DNA of 64,000 nt. It comes from JAPOXR01 sp965116115 (lineage in GTDB: Bacteria > Pseudomonadota > Alphaproteobacteria > Rhodobacterales > Rhodobacteraceae). The notes under the pieces are model-generated. The model saw nothing but the letters and a program-made list of their open reading frames with translations. It did not search any database and had not been told where the DNA came from. The DNA is taken from positions 4,030,001-4,094,000 of the forward strand of contig OZ220486.1 of NCBI GenBank assembly GCA_965116115.1, read 5' to 3'. A program made the translations under genes and the position numbers. Position 1 is the first letter of the stretch, and every line of letters begins with the position of its first letter. Positions 17,536 through 26,582 of this stretch are shown here, piece by piece.

Positions 17536-17947
17536 TTCGGCCCGCGGCGGAGCGGAACGGAGCGCGTGCCGTGCCGAGGAACGGCGCGGCCCCACCGGCA
17601 GCCGACTTCGAGCCGGCGCCGCGGCTGCTGATCTGCTTCGACAACCGGTACGCCGCTCCCGGAAAGCCGACCCGATCCCGACGTGCACGACGCCTCAAGG
17701 CTGCCTGGTCGATTCGCGGCAGACGGCGGCCGCAGCCGCTGATCTCCGTCCTTGCGTTCGTACCCGTCCGCGCCTTCCGCATTCGACGCCGCGGCATCGA
17801 CGGTCCGCTCCAGCCGGTCCTCGTTGCGCCGGCCGTAATGCTCGAAGGTGACCGCCTGACGGACGGACGGACTGTCGTCCGCTCCGACGCGCCGCTGAAC
17901 AGCTGCCGCCGCATCAAGATCGAATCCCTTGATGCGGAGACCCTGCC
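17536..17947. other. No confident gene between HTH pair and pilin cassette
   Basis: About 410 bases. An open frame at 17571-17951 exists, but its Arg/Pro-rich translation (PTRSRRARRLKAAW) has no family features. The stretch ends with GGAG shortly before the ATG of the first prepilin-like gene, probably that gene's ribosome site. Confidence 0.4.
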
Positions 17948-19234
17948 ATGACCGAAGCGGCGCGGTGCGGCAAAGCGTGGCCCGGGGCGACCGGCCGATT
18001 CCCGTTCAGCCGCCGCTTTCCGAGCCGGCGAAGACGCGGCCTCAGCCTCGCCGGCATGACGCTGGCCGCCTCTCTGACAGCCTTGGCAGCCGCTGAATGG
18101 GCCCGGCTGGAACTGCGCGAACAGCGGCGAACGGATGCCGAGGCCGCGGCGGCGGAAATCGCTGTCCATGCCGAAACATTGGATCACTGGCTGCACGCCG
18201 GCGATCAGGCCGCGGTCATGAGGCCGGGTCCGTCGGCGCCGGAGCGGCCGCGCATGCTCACCGCCGCGGAAACCGACGCCGTGACGGCGCCGGCGGGACC
18301 GGCGGCCGCCCCTTGGTCCGGAACAGGCGGCAACGTCTCCACGCAGCTTCCGGCGCCGCCGGTAGGCGCCCGCTGGCATGTCCGCTTCGCCGTCGGCTGG
18401 CCGTCTGCGGACGATCCGGCGGCAGCCGGATCCGGACCGCCGCACGGCGTCGTCATCGCCGAACCGCTGACAGCGCGCGCAGCAGAGGACGCGCTTCGTA
18501 TCCGGGCGGCGCTGCGGCGCCGGGGCGGCTCGTCAGCTGATCCTGATCCAGCTTCCGCAGCTCCGGCCGCCGGCGATACGGCCGTCGCCATCGCCGCCGC
18601 CGCCGGGTTGACCGTCAACGCCGGTGATCTCGTGGTTCCGGCTTGGGTGTTCAGCCGCATTCCGCGCCATCTGGCCCTGCGCCACGCACGCGCAGGCCAC
18701 CCGCCGCCGGGCATGGACACGGATCTTTCGTTCGCCGCCGGCGCCGGCCTGACCGCCGGCCGGATCGAGGCCGGAACGGCTGTCATCGGCGAAGTCGTCA
18801 GCCTGCCCGGCCAGCCGGCGCCGCGGGTCTCCGGCGGGACGTTGACCGTCACTCGGCTGAAAGCCAACCGGCTGGCGGTGCGCGGCCAAACCTCGGTCGG
18901 CGGCGACATCGTTCTGGACGGCAGGTTGACAGCCGGCGAATTCTCCGCCTCCGGCGGCATTGATCTCTCCGGCACCGGCACGCTCCGTCACGCCGCTGTC
19001 GCCGGCGACGTCAGCGCGACCGAAGTGAAGGCCGAGGCGGTTTCCGCCGAGGGCGATGTCGCGCTGTCCGGCGCCCTGACCGTCTCCGGACTGCTGGCCG
19101 CGCACGCGGTTGACGCCGCCGTCATTGACGTGGCCCGCGAGCTGCGCATCCTCGGCCTGCTCTACGCGCCGTCGGTAGATCTGACCGGTTCCGGGCTGGA
19201 ATTCATCGGCGGCGGTCTGTGCCGGGGATGCTGA
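17948..19234 (+). CDS. Prepilin-like protein 1 with C-terminal CRGC
   Basis: Basic leader ending SRRRRG-LSLAG, followed by a hydrophobic helix (MTLAASLTALAAAEWA). This is a class III prepilin signal, but with Gly rather than Glu at +5. The C-terminal third is built of short repeats such as LRHAAVAGDVSATEVKAEAV and GDVALSGALTVSGLLAAHAV, suggesting a beta-helical (bactofilin-like) fold. The last four residues are CRGC, shared in form with the next two genes. At 428 aa it is far longer than a major pilin and resembles PilV-type tip adhesins of conjugative thin pili. The stop overlaps the next start in GGATGCTGA. Likely processed by the A24 peptidase at 2567-3088. Confidence 0.7.
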   Translation: MTEAARCGKAWPGATGRFPFSRRFPSRRRRGLSLAGMTLAASLTALAAAEWARLELREQRRTDAEAAAAEIAVHAETLDHWLHAGDQAAVMRPGPSAPERPRMLTAAETDAVTAPAGPAAAPWSGTGGNVSTQLPAPPVGARWHVRFAVGWPSADDPAAAGSGPPHGVVIAEPLTARAAEDALRIRAALRRRGGSSADPDPASAAPAAGDTAVAIAAAAGLTVNAGDLVVPAWVFSRIPRHLALRHARAGHPPPGMDTDLSFAAGAGLTAGRIEAGTAVIGEVVSLPGQPAPRVSGGTLTVTRLKANRLAVRGQTSVGGDIVLDGRLTAGEFSASGGIDLSGTGTLRHAAVAGDVSATEVKAEAVSAEGDVALSGALTVSGLLAAHAVDAAVIDVARELRILGLLYAPSVDLTGSGLEFIGGGLCRGC

Positions 19235-20397
19235 ACCGGCGCGCCGGATGCCGCCGCCGCGGCCTCAGTCTCGCGGAAGCGGCCCTGACGCTGGTCATCG
19301 GCGCGCTGGCCGTCACGGCGCTCGCGGAGATCATGGAACGGGCACGGCGGGCCTCCGCTGTCCAGGCCGAAGCGCGCATCGTCTCGGCGGCGGCGGAAGC
19401 GGCCGCGCGGCTGGCGGAAGCTGAAGTCGCGAGGCTGATAGACTCGGCCCGGGCATCGCCGGGAAACGCCAGATCGGTGCCCGCGACAGAGATCGCCCCG
19501 GCGCTGTCTCCGGACTTTCCCGCGGCGACACCCCTCGGCCGTGAAATACGCTGGGCGCATTACGCGCCCGACGCCGACACTCTGATCATCCTGGCCTGGG
19601 CCTCGGGGGACCTTCCCTGGATCGCCGCTCCGGCCGGCGGCGGCGGTATCCGGCGCACAGGCAGGGTCGGCGACGGCCGGTCCGGCTGCCCGCCGCAGCG
19701 TCTCTGCGGGCCGGGACTCGACTGGGACGCATCCGGCCTTGCCGCCGGGCTCGGTTCCGACGCGCCGGCGGCCGGCGACATGGCAGCCATGCGCGACCAT
19801 TCCCTGGCCCGGATTCATCCCGACCGGCTCTGGCGGGCCGCCGGCGCCGGAGCGGTCAACCGCATGCGGACCCGGCTAACAGTCGCCGGAACCTTGGTCG
19901 GAACGGCAGCGATAACCGGCACGGCGCGGGCGGCGGTCGGCGAACTGGCTTCGGCAGGCGGAATCGCGGCTTCGGAGTTCCGCGCTTCCGGCTCGATTGA
20001 AACGCGCGGCGACCTGAATGTGCGGGATGATCTGGATGTCGACGGCGACATCACCGCCTCCGGGACGGTTATCGCCGCCTCCGGCCGGTTCGGCAGCGCC
20101 CTGGCGCCGGAAGCGCAGTTGAACGTCCTGACATCAGCCGAGATGGGCGCGGTGACCGCAGCGGCGAAGCCCGGACGCGCCGGCGCCGGCATCGACGATA
20201 CCGGCCATCTGCGCGCCGCCTCGGTCACCGCTGCCGGCGCCGGAACGGAAACGGTGCGGGCCGACGCTGTCGAGCTGACCGGAACCCTGAGCCTGCGCGC
20301 CGCGGAGACAGGCGAAACGGTGGTCGGCAGGACCTTGGAAGCCCGCCGGCTCACTGTGCGCGGCGACCTCTATGTCGAGACCTGCGCCGGATGCTGA
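19228..20397 (+). CDS. Prepilin-like protein 2 with C-terminal CAGC
   Basis: Leader RAGCRRRG-LSLAEAALTLVIGALAVTALAE: cleavage after Gly12, Glu at +5, then the hydrophobic assembly helix, a full class III prepilin signal. The mid-section has GCPPQRLCGPGLDWDAS, matched by GCRARHVCGPGIDWDAS in the next protein, so a conserved Cys pair and GPG-DWDAS block. The C-terminal half is repeats of the type LNVRDDLDVDGDITASGTV (beta-helix-like). It ends in CAGC. The ATG at 19228 lies inside the previous stop region (ATGCTGA); GTG 19219 is an alternative. Probably a minor pilin or tip adhesin. Confidence 0.72.
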   Translation: MLNRRAGCRRRGLSLAEAALTLVIGALAVTALAEIMERARRASAVQAEARIVSAAAEAAARLAEAEVARLIDSARASPGNARSVPATEIAPALSPDFPAATPLGREIRWAHYAPDADTLIILAWASGDLPWIAAPAGGGGIRRTGRVGDGRSGCPPQRLCGPGLDWDASGLAAGLGSDAPAAGDMAAMRDHSLARIHPDRLWRAAGAGAVNRMRTRLTVAGTLVGTAAITGTARAAVGELASAGGIAASEFRASGSIETRGDLNVRDDLDVDGDITASGTVIAASGRFGSALAPEAQLNVLTSAEMGAVTAAAKPGRAGAGIDDTGHLRAASVTAAGAGTETVRADAVELTGTLSLRAAETGETVVGRTLEARRLTVRGDLYVETCAGC

Positions 20398-21623
20398 GGC
20401 GGTCACCAATGCGCCCGGGAACAAGGGAACTGCCGCGCCGCCGCCGACGCGGGCTGTCGCTGGCGGAAGCGGCGGCCGCCCTCGGAATCGCCGCCCTGAC
20501 CTTGACCCTGATCATTGAAACCGTTCGCGGACATTTCCGCGGCGTCGCCGCGCAAGCGGAAGCGCGGGCGCTTTCCGAATCCGCTGATCTGGCCCGCCGA
20601 TATGCCGCCCATGACTTCATGAACCTGTCGGAGCGGCTGCGCCGGGCTTCAGGCAGGACAGAAATCATCACCGAGGCCGACCTGACCGCCGCCGGTTTTA
20701 ATGAACCGGGCAGGCCGATGCGGACGCCGCGCGGGCGCCGGATCAACGTCGCCGCATGGCTGCCGACAGCCCGGGCCGGTGAGGAGCGGGTAGCGCTCGT
20801 CGTCTGGGCCGCCGCGCCGGCCGGCTGGAAAGGGATCGCCACGCCGCGCATCGAGGAGGGCACACGGCTGGTCGGACGCATCGGCAGCGGCACGGACGGC
20901 TGCCGGGCGCGGCATGTCTGCGGACCGGGAATCGACTGGGACGCCTCCCGCCTGATCGCCGATCTCGGCGCGGCAGCGCCGGCAGCGGGCGATTTGACGG
21001 CGCTCCGGCTGCTGCATCCGGCGGCGGACGCTGAACCCTTCCTGCACCGCCGGACGGTGGCAGGCAGGCCGGATCTGAACCGGGTCGAGGGCGTCTTCGT
21101 CATGAACGGCGGCAGCCTGCGGGACGTCCCGGAACTGGCTGCCGACAGCCTGCGGCTTGAGAATTCGCTGACCGTCACCGGCGACATCACTGCCGCCGAC
21201 GCCGAACTGGCCGCGGACATCAGCACGGACGGCGCGGAGGCCGGATCGGCAATCGTTTCCGGTCCGGCCATCTCAGCAGGCGGCCGCGTTGACGCAAGTG
21301 TTCTGGCAGTCAACGGAACGATCGAGGCAAGGACCTGGACCAGCGGCGCGACATTTTTGGAAGGTGTTCTCGCCGCAGGAGCCCTGACAGTCAGCGGCGA
21401 TCTCGAGATTTCCGCTGACGCTGATACCGGCGTGCTTTCCGGCGGCAGGGTGACAGCCGCGACGGTGGCAGGGCTGCCGGATCTGCGCGCCGACACGGCC
21501 GCGGCGGCTGAAGCCGAGGCCGGCGATGTGACGCTTGCCGCGACCGGATCCGGCTATATCGGCGCCCTTTGCGTCGGTTGTCGGCCTGATCCGGGCCGGC
21601 CGCAGCCCGGCCCCGTCGAATGA
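20391..21623 (+). CDS. Prepilin-like protein 3 with CVGC near the C-terminus
   Basis: Class III leader LPRRRRRG-LSLAEAAAALGIAALTLTLIIE with Glu at +5. It shares the block GCRARHVCGPGIDWDAS and beta-helix-like repeats (LTVTGDITAADAELAADIS, LTVSGDLEISADADTG) with protein 2. CVGC is followed by a short Pro-rich tail (RPDPGRPQPGPVE), so here the motif is not forced by an overlapping start codon. The start at 20391 overlaps the previous stop (ATGCTGA); ATG 20409 is also possible. 410 aa. Third member of a tandem minor-pilin/adhesin set. Confidence 0.72.
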   Translation: MLRRSPMRPGTRELPRRRRRGLSLAEAAAALGIAALTLTLIIETVRGHFRGVAAQAEARALSESADLARRYAAHDFMNLSERLRRASGRTEIITEADLTAAGFNEPGRPMRTPRGRRINVAAWLPTARAGEERVALVVWAAAPAGWKGIATPRIEEGTRLVGRIGSGTDGCRARHVCGPGIDWDASRLIADLGAAAPAAGDLTALRLLHPAADAEPFLHRRTVAGRPDLNRVEGVFVMNGGSLRDVPELAADSLRLENSLTVTGDITAADAELAADISTDGAEAGSAIVSGPAISAGGRVDASVLAVNGTIEARTWTSGATFLEGVLAAGALTVSGDLEISADADTGVLSGGRVTAATVAGLPDLRADTAAAAEAEAGDVTLAATGSGYIGALCVGCRPDPGRPQPGPVE

Positions 21624-21635
21624 ACGGAGAAAATA

Positions 21636-22526
21636 ATGAAGATGACGGATCGCAGAGCCTTGGCGGGAATACTGCTGCTGGCCGCGGAGATCGCGCTGTC
21701 CGCGGCGGCGGCCCGCGCGGATGATTCCGTCTCCGACCTGCGCGGGCGGCTGCGGGCGCTGGCCGGTGTGTATCTGCCGACCGAAGCCGCGGTCATGCTG
21801 ACCGGGACGCCTGGACTGCCGGTGGTCGTGGTGCCGGCAACCAATGAAGCCTGGTCGATCGCCGCCGACCGCGGCATTGCCCGCCGCGCGCCGCTTCTGT
21901 GGGCAAACACGGATAACGGACCGTCGCTTGAGGCGCTCTGGCCGGACGGGACAGTCACGGTGAAGCCGGCACGGCTGTCGGCGGCGCTGGCCGGGGCGCG
22001 CATCGGCGCAGGGATCAACAGACATCCGGCTGCGGCGTGTCAAGCGCGGCTGGCCCGTTCCGGCGGCAGCCTGCGCCACGATGCCGGACCGCTGCGGTCC
22101 GGATGGCGTCTTGTCGGCGGTTCCGTCCTCGCAGACGGCGCGCGCATCGGCGGCTGGCGGGCCGAAGGCAGCGGCCTTGTGCTGGAACTGGACGGGAACG
22201 ACCATGACCGGACAGTCCGGCTCCCCTGCCTTGAAGTGCAGGCGGCGCTCGGACCGGCCCCGGAAACGGCGATAACGCTGGCTGACGATCTCTCGGCCCT
22301 GCTTGAGGCGCTGACGGACGGCAACGCGGCGCTGGACCGCATCGCGGAGTATCAGGAACGGCTGGCCGGACTCGCCAGGGGCGACCCTGCGGCGGCAAGG
22401 ACCTCACGGCTGTCAGTCGGCAATTGCCGGGAAGCGGCGACGCTGGCCGTCATCTGCGACCGGCTGAAGGCCAGCTTCAGAACTGAGCCGCGGCCCTCGG
22501 AGATCGGAGATGAAAAGCAATGGTGA
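21636..22526 (+). CDS. Unrecognised secreted protein of the pilin cassette
   Basis: Signal peptide at the N-terminus (LAGILLLAAEIALSAAAARA), giving a periplasmic or surface protein of about 275 residues. Four cysteines are visible in the mature part (ACQARL, PCLEV, NCREA, ICDRL), enough for two disulfides. It starts 12 bases after the third pilin gene, with GGAGAAAATA before the ATG, and its stop overlaps the next gene (ATGGTGA). No family recognised. By position it may be a cassette-specific chaperone or pilus-associated protein and a client of the adjacent thioredoxin-fold protein. Confidence 0.6.
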   Translation: MKMTDRRALAGILLLAAEIALSAAAARADDSVSDLRGRLRALAGVYLPTEAAVMLTGTPGLPVVVVPATNEAWSIAADRGIARRAPLLWANTDNGPSLEALWPDGTVTVKPARLSAALAGARIGAGINRHPAAACQARLARSGGSLRHDAGPLRSGWRLVGGSVLADGARIGGWRAEGSGLVLELDGNDHDRTVRLPCLEVQAALGPAPETAITLADDLSALLEALTDGNAALDRIAEYQERLAGLARGDPAAARTSRLSVGNCREAATLAVICDRLKASFRTEPRPSEIGDEKQW

Positions 22527-23434
22527 TCAGGATCATCAGAACCGCGATACTGGCGATGATGCTGACGGCGTCCGCCGGCGCAGCCGAGAGGCGCGACAGC
22601 CTGTATGAGGCCGGATTGGCGATCGCCGAGGCGGACAGCCGCGCCGCCGCCGGAATCTTCTTCATGCTCGTCTCCGACAGTGACGGCGAACCGCTCTGGC
22701 CGCTTCTGGCCGGCATCGCCGGCGGCATGGCCGGGATCTTTGACGCGGATTCCGCTCGCCGCCCGGTCAATTCCCCGCACCTCGGCGCGCCGGCGTCTTC
22801 CGCCGCCTCGGCGCCGCCCGCGCCGATAGACATCGCTGATATCTCGGACATCGGCGAGAAGGCGTTCTGGATCCGTCTGGGCGGCGCCGGCCTTCCCGCA
22901 GTCTATATGCTTGCCGATCCGGCCTGCCCTCACTGCGCGGCGGCGCTGCGCGCGCTTGCGCCGGAGGTCATCGAAGGCCGGCTGCAGCTGCGGCTGGCGC
23001 TGGCGCCCTTCGTCGGCCCCGATTCGCGTGACCTGGCGGCAACGATCATGCTGGCCGAAGACCCGGCCAACGCAGCCTGGGCAATGCTGCTGGCCGCCGG
23101 CGGCGGTGAGAGACCGATCGCGGCGCCGGGCAGCGCCGCGGCAATCGGGCCGATCGGGGATGCCCTGCTCAATGCGAATCTCGACTGGATGCGGTCGCGC
23201 GGCATCGGCGCCGTTCCGCATTTCATTTGGATGGACTCCGGAACCGGATATTGGAAGCAGGCCGGCGGCGTTCAGGCTGCGGAGCTGTTCGCCGGCGCCG
23301 GAACGCCGGCAGGACCGGCGGCTATGAACACGCCGGCCGCGGTGCTCAGGATGCTGCCGGTAACGGACGCCGGAATCGATTCCGGCCATCAGCCGCCGAC
23401 GGACAGCCCCGCCGCGCCCTCCGGAAGCCGATGA
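22520..23434 (+). CDS. DsbC/DsbG-like periplasmic thiol-disulfide protein
   Basis: N-terminal signal (IIRTAILAMMLTASAGA), then a thioredoxin-fold segment PAVYMLADPACPHCAAAL with active site C136-P-H-C139, and the cis-Pro loop region IGAVPHFIWMDSG. These features and the length (304 aa) fit conjugation-associated DsbC/G-like isomerases. It is the last gene of a tightly overlapping set (three prepilin-like proteins, secreted protein, this gene), so a role in forming or reshuffling their CxGC and internal cysteines is a reasonable inference. The C-terminal 60 residues are Pro/Ala-rich and probably flexible. Confidence 0.7.
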   Translation: MVIRIIRTAILAMMLTASAGAAERRDSLYEAGLAIAEADSRAAAGIFFMLVSDSDGEPLWPLLAGIAGGMAGIFDADSARRPVNSPHLGAPASSAASAPPAPIDIADISDIGEKAFWIRLGGAGLPAVYMLADPACPHCAAALRALAPEVIEGRLQLRLALAPFVGPDSRDLAATIMLAEDPANAAWAMLLAAGGGERPIAAPGSAAAIGPIGDALLNANLDWMRSRGIGAVPHFIWMDSGTGYWKQAGGVQAAELFAGAGTPAGPAAMNTPAAVLRMLPVTDAGIDSGHQPPTDSPAAPSGSR

Positions 23435-23881
23435 GATCCGGCAAGCCGCACCGCGGCGCTTCCGGCCGGATCCGCCGTCGGTGAAGAAACATGCCGCGCC
23501 GTGCCGTCTCGGCACAGCCGGATAAGGAAACGCGCCGGAGCCGCCGATGATCATCCGCATGCGCTGCCGCAGCCGTGCGCGGGCGCGCGCCGGGGGCGGA
23601 GATTTCCCGACAGCCGTCACCCGTACCGAGCCGGCGCAGGATCTTGCCCCGGCGCCCTTCAGACGCATGAATCCGGCGTTATATGCCGGGCGGGTCCGAA
23701 TCCGACTCACTGCCATTTCCGCGCTTTCCATTCTCCGATCGATCCTTTTTGCCTCGAAGCGGTTTTCAGGGAAAAAACCTGTAAACAGGGGGAAAAACAG
23801 GGGACAAACAGGGTTGATATAATTTTGACTTTTGCTATGATAGGATAGAATATTTGTTAATTTCATTACTTTTACAGGGGG
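23435..23881. promoter_or_regulatory. Integrase upstream region with AAACAGGG repeats and inverted repeat
   Basis: No gene is convincing here. TTTTCAGG (23763-23770) and CCTGTAAA (23778-23785) form an inverted repeat. It runs into three direct AAACAGGG copies at 23783, 23795 and 23806 (12 and 11 bp apart). An AT-rich stretch with TTGACT (from 23825) and TAGAAT/GAATAT-like hexamers follows, then AGGGGG before the integrase start. This looks like the integrase promoter with operator or arm-type binding sites. Confidence 0.45.
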
Positions 23882-23887
23882 ATGAAC

Positions 23888-25114
23888 ATGGGGATTAAAG
23901 GCAAACTCTCGGATGTGCTGGTAGATACGGTCAGCGATCCCGGCAAATATTATGACGGCTGCCACGGCCTGTTCCTGAGGGTGACGGCCAGCGGCGCGCG
24001 TCACTGGCTGCAACGGATCGCGGTGCGCGGCAGAACCCGGGAATTCGGCCTCGGCGGCTATCCGCTGGTGACCCTGTCCGAGGCGCGGCGGCTCGCCTTG
24101 GCCAACCGCCGTATCGCACGGGCCGGCGGCGATCCTTCGGAGATTCCGGAAGCGGCCGGGCCGGCGCTCAGACGTGCCGCGCCCGCGGAATCGGTTCCGG
24201 CCGCGCAGGAACTGATCGAAACGGGAGCGCCGACATTTTTCGATGCCCTCGAACAGGTTATCGCTATCCAGTCCGGGCGCTGGCGCAACGGCGGCAAGAG
24301 CGCCGGCCAGTGGCGGGCATCCTTGAGCAGCCATGCCGGACCGGTGATCGGCGGCATGCCGGTCGACCGGATCACGACGCAGGATGTGCTCGAGGTGCTG
24401 AGACCGATCCAGACATCGAAGCCCGAAACCGCCCGCCGGATCCGGCAGCGGATCGGCGCCGTGATGGACTGGGCCGTCGCCTGCGGTCACCGGCAGGACA
24501 ATCCGGCCTTCACAGTCGGCGCGCTGCTGCCGAAGACGCCGCCGCGGCGCATTCACTTTCCAGCCCTGCCCTATCAGGATGTCGGCGAAGCCGTGCGGAA
24601 GGTTCTGGAATCCCGGTCGGCGGAGGTCACGCGCCTCGCCTTCGCCTTCCTGGTGCTCACCGCCTGCCGCTCCGGCGAGGTCCGCGCCGCCGAACAGCGC
24701 GAGATCGACTGGAACAACAGCGTCTGGACCATTCCCGCCGGCCGGGCGAAAACCGGGCGGCGGCACCGCGTGCCGCTGTCCGGCGGAGCCAGACGTCTGC
24801 TGGAGATCGCGCCCTGCGCCGCCTCGGATCTGCTCTGGCCTGCGGCATCCGGGCGGGCGATGTCCGACTCCACCCTGTCGAAAATGCTGCGGACGCTCGA
24901 CATACCGGCCGTGCCGCACGGATTCCGGTCCTCGTTCAGGGACTGGGCGTCGGAACAGGCCCGCGTCCCACGCGAGGTGGCCGAAACAGCGCTGGCGCAC
25001 TCCGTTTACGGCCGCACCGAAGCCGCGTACGCACGTTCCGACCTGCTTGAGCGGCGGCGGGAGCTGATGCAGGACTGGTGCGACTATCTGGCGCTTGATC
25101 TCACCCCGGCTTGA
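23888..25114 (+). CDS. P4-type tyrosine integrase (DUF4102 N-domain)
   Basis: Site-specific recombinase of integrative elements. The N-terminus has the DUF4102 arm-binding pattern (KYYDGCHGLFLRVTASGARHWLQR, FGLGGYPLVTLSEAR). Counting from ATG 23882, the catalytic set is complete: R263 (LTACRSGEV), K290, H346-x-x-R349 (HGFRSSFRDWA), H373 (LAHS) and nucleophile Y383 (AAYARSD). ATG 23888 fits the AGGGGG ribosome site better than 23882. It lies 1.5 kb from the 3' end of tRNA-Ser(GCU), a usual target class for this family, so it probably drives integration of the element that fills the left part of the window. Confidence 0.93.
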   Translation: MGIKGKLSDVLVDTVSDPGKYYDGCHGLFLRVTASGARHWLQRIAVRGRTREFGLGGYPLVTLSEARRLALANRRIARAGGDPSEIPEAAGPALRRAAPAESVPAAQELIETGAPTFFDALEQVIAIQSGRWRNGGKSAGQWRASLSSHAGPVIGGMPVDRITTQDVLEVLRPIQTSKPETARRIRQRIGAVMDWAVACGHRQDNPAFTVGALLPKTPPRRIHFPALPYQDVGEAVRKVLESRSAEVTRLAFAFLVLTACRSGEVRAAEQREIDWNNSVWTIPAGRAKTGRRHRVPLSGGARRLLEIAPCAASDLLWPAASGRAMSDSTLSKMLRTLDIPAVPHGFRSSFRDWASEQARVPREVAETALAHSVYGRTEAAYARSDLLERRRELMQDWCDYLALDLTPA

Positions 25115-25263
25115 TTCCGGCCCTCCTTCAGGCGCCGGGCGCCGAATCAATACCGGCGGTGCCGTCCGGATTTTGATTTCAGCCCGGCTGAATCCCGATG
25201 CGGGATTCGCCGAGCTGACGGCCCCGCTCGCGGCGGAACCGCCGAATCGGCCCGGAAACGGCA

Positions 25264-26475
25264 TCATCCCGGCAGCGGCGACAGCCGGGCAGCGATCCGC
25301 CGCCGGGGCTGCTCAGCCCGCTCCGCCCTGTTCTTGATCGCCTCCACCGACTTGGCCAGATCAAGTTCGCCTTCGCGGGAACGACGGGTCATTCCCCGGA
25401 GGTATCCGCCCGGAGACCGCACCGGATTGCGGAAGTTGAACCTGTTCCGGTCGAGCACCGCCAAGGCGACAAGCGCCTGATCCCCCATTTCGGCCACCGC
25501 CTCGCTCCAGGCGTGCCTGGAAATGCCGATCCGCCCGCAAAGCAGACGCGCGCCGATGCTGAAACGCGCCTCGCCGCGGCATCCGGACTCCGCCGCCCGG
25601 GCCAGGGCCGCCTCGAAGTCCCGGCTCATCACCGACCTGACCGCCTCCGGCACATTCTCAACACGTCCCGGCGCCGATTTCACCTCCGGAGCATCCTTAA
25701 GGGAACCTTTTTCACCAGACTTACTACAACCTCGGTCTTCCTTACCTGATTCTCTTTGTAATGGGCCGTCGGTTGAATTGACCGGCGGACCGGACGGATC
25801 AACCGTTCCGGAGACCGCGTCCGGGGAACTTTCCACAGGCTTTTCCACAGATTCTTCCACAGATTCTCCGGCTTCCGCGCCCGCTCCGCTTTTGTTCTCC
25901 TCCAAGGCCTTGACACTCTTCCCGATCTCCCCGGCCGCCGCCTGCAGCGCCGCCAGACGGTCCTCGGCGAGCGGGCCGTGCTTCCGCGCCCCGGCGATTC
26001 GGACGGCGTCGCGGCGCAGTTCGCCGATCCGCGCCGCGATGTCCCGCTCTTCCCGCCCGTCGAGGCCGGTCAGAGCACGCTGGCAGCGGCTGAGCAGAAC
26101 GCGCGTCCGCCGCAGGGCATCCGCGAAGCGCCTGATCCGCGCTTCCCCCGCCCTGACCTCTTCGCGGACGGATTCGAACCGCGCCAGCGCCGGCCCCAGC
26201 GAAATGCCCTGCCAGCCGCCGCCCCCGCACTCGCCGCGCCGGCCGTTCAAGGCGGTGCGGATCTCGATCAGCCCGAAGCCGGCGAGGACCTGTATCCCGC
26301 GCCTCGCCGAACGTTCGGAGATCCCGGCGTCATCCGCCAGATTGACGAGAAGCCTCCAGTTCGCCGGCGCCGGGGAATGCGGCGAGGTCCAGCAGAGGTC
26401 CGGCGTCACTTCCGCCAGGGCCACGAACATCCTGCAGGCCGAATCCGGAGCCCGCCGCATGCGCAGCCAGGACAT
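25264..26475 (-). CDS. RepC-like plasmid replication initiator
   Basis: The N-terminal winged-helix region LADDAGISERSARRGIQVLAGFGLIEIR, followed by a Gly-rich turn and a long helical linker, ends in FNFRNPVRSPGGYLRGMTRRSREGELDL. That is the RepC-type tail (N-S-x-GGYLR-x-LTxxAxxGEF) of repABC plasmids. ATG 26475 is a sensible start; the open frame further upstream runs into tRNA-Ser. About 403 aa. The middle is low-complexity (EESVEKPVESS). Together with the parA pseudogene it suggests the element had, or has, a plasmid-like replication phase. No antisense RNA or repAB is visible. Confidence 0.7.
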   Translation of the reverse strand: MSWLRMRRAPDSACRMFVALAEVTPDLCWTSPHSPAPANWRLLVNLADDAGISERSARRGIQVLAGFGLIEIRTALNGRRGECGGGGWQGISLGPALARFESVREEVRAGEARIRRFADALRRTRVLLSRCQRALTGLDGREERDIAARIGELRRDAVRIAGARKHGPLAEDRLAALQAAAGEIGKSVKALEENKSGAGAEAGESVEESVEKPVESSPDAVSGTVDPSGPPVNSTDGPLQRESGKEDRGCSKSGEKGSLKDAPEVKSAPGRVENVPEAVRSVMSRDFEAALARAAESGCRGEARFSIGARLLCGRIGISRHAWSEAVAEMGDQALVALAVLDRNRFNFRNPVRSPGGYLRGMTRRSREGELDLAKSVEAIKNRAERAEQPRRRIAARLSPLPG

Positions 26476-26582
26476 CACCGTTTTCACCGCGTCATCTCGT
26501 CCCGCGCCGGCCGGCAGAGCGGTTCCGGAAGCGGAATCGCGGTCAAGACGCGAACCGGAAAGAATTCGGACCGGTTCGAGTC

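Noticed and set aside
17571..17951. Possible 126-residue protein before the pilin cassette
   Set aside because: Arg/Pro-rich, no domain, and it overlaps the start of the first prepilin gene in another frame.
22352..25267. 971-codon minus-strand frame across the DsbC-like gene and the integrase
   Set aside because: High-GC shadow; translation has no domains and it covers two well supported + strand genes and their promoter region.
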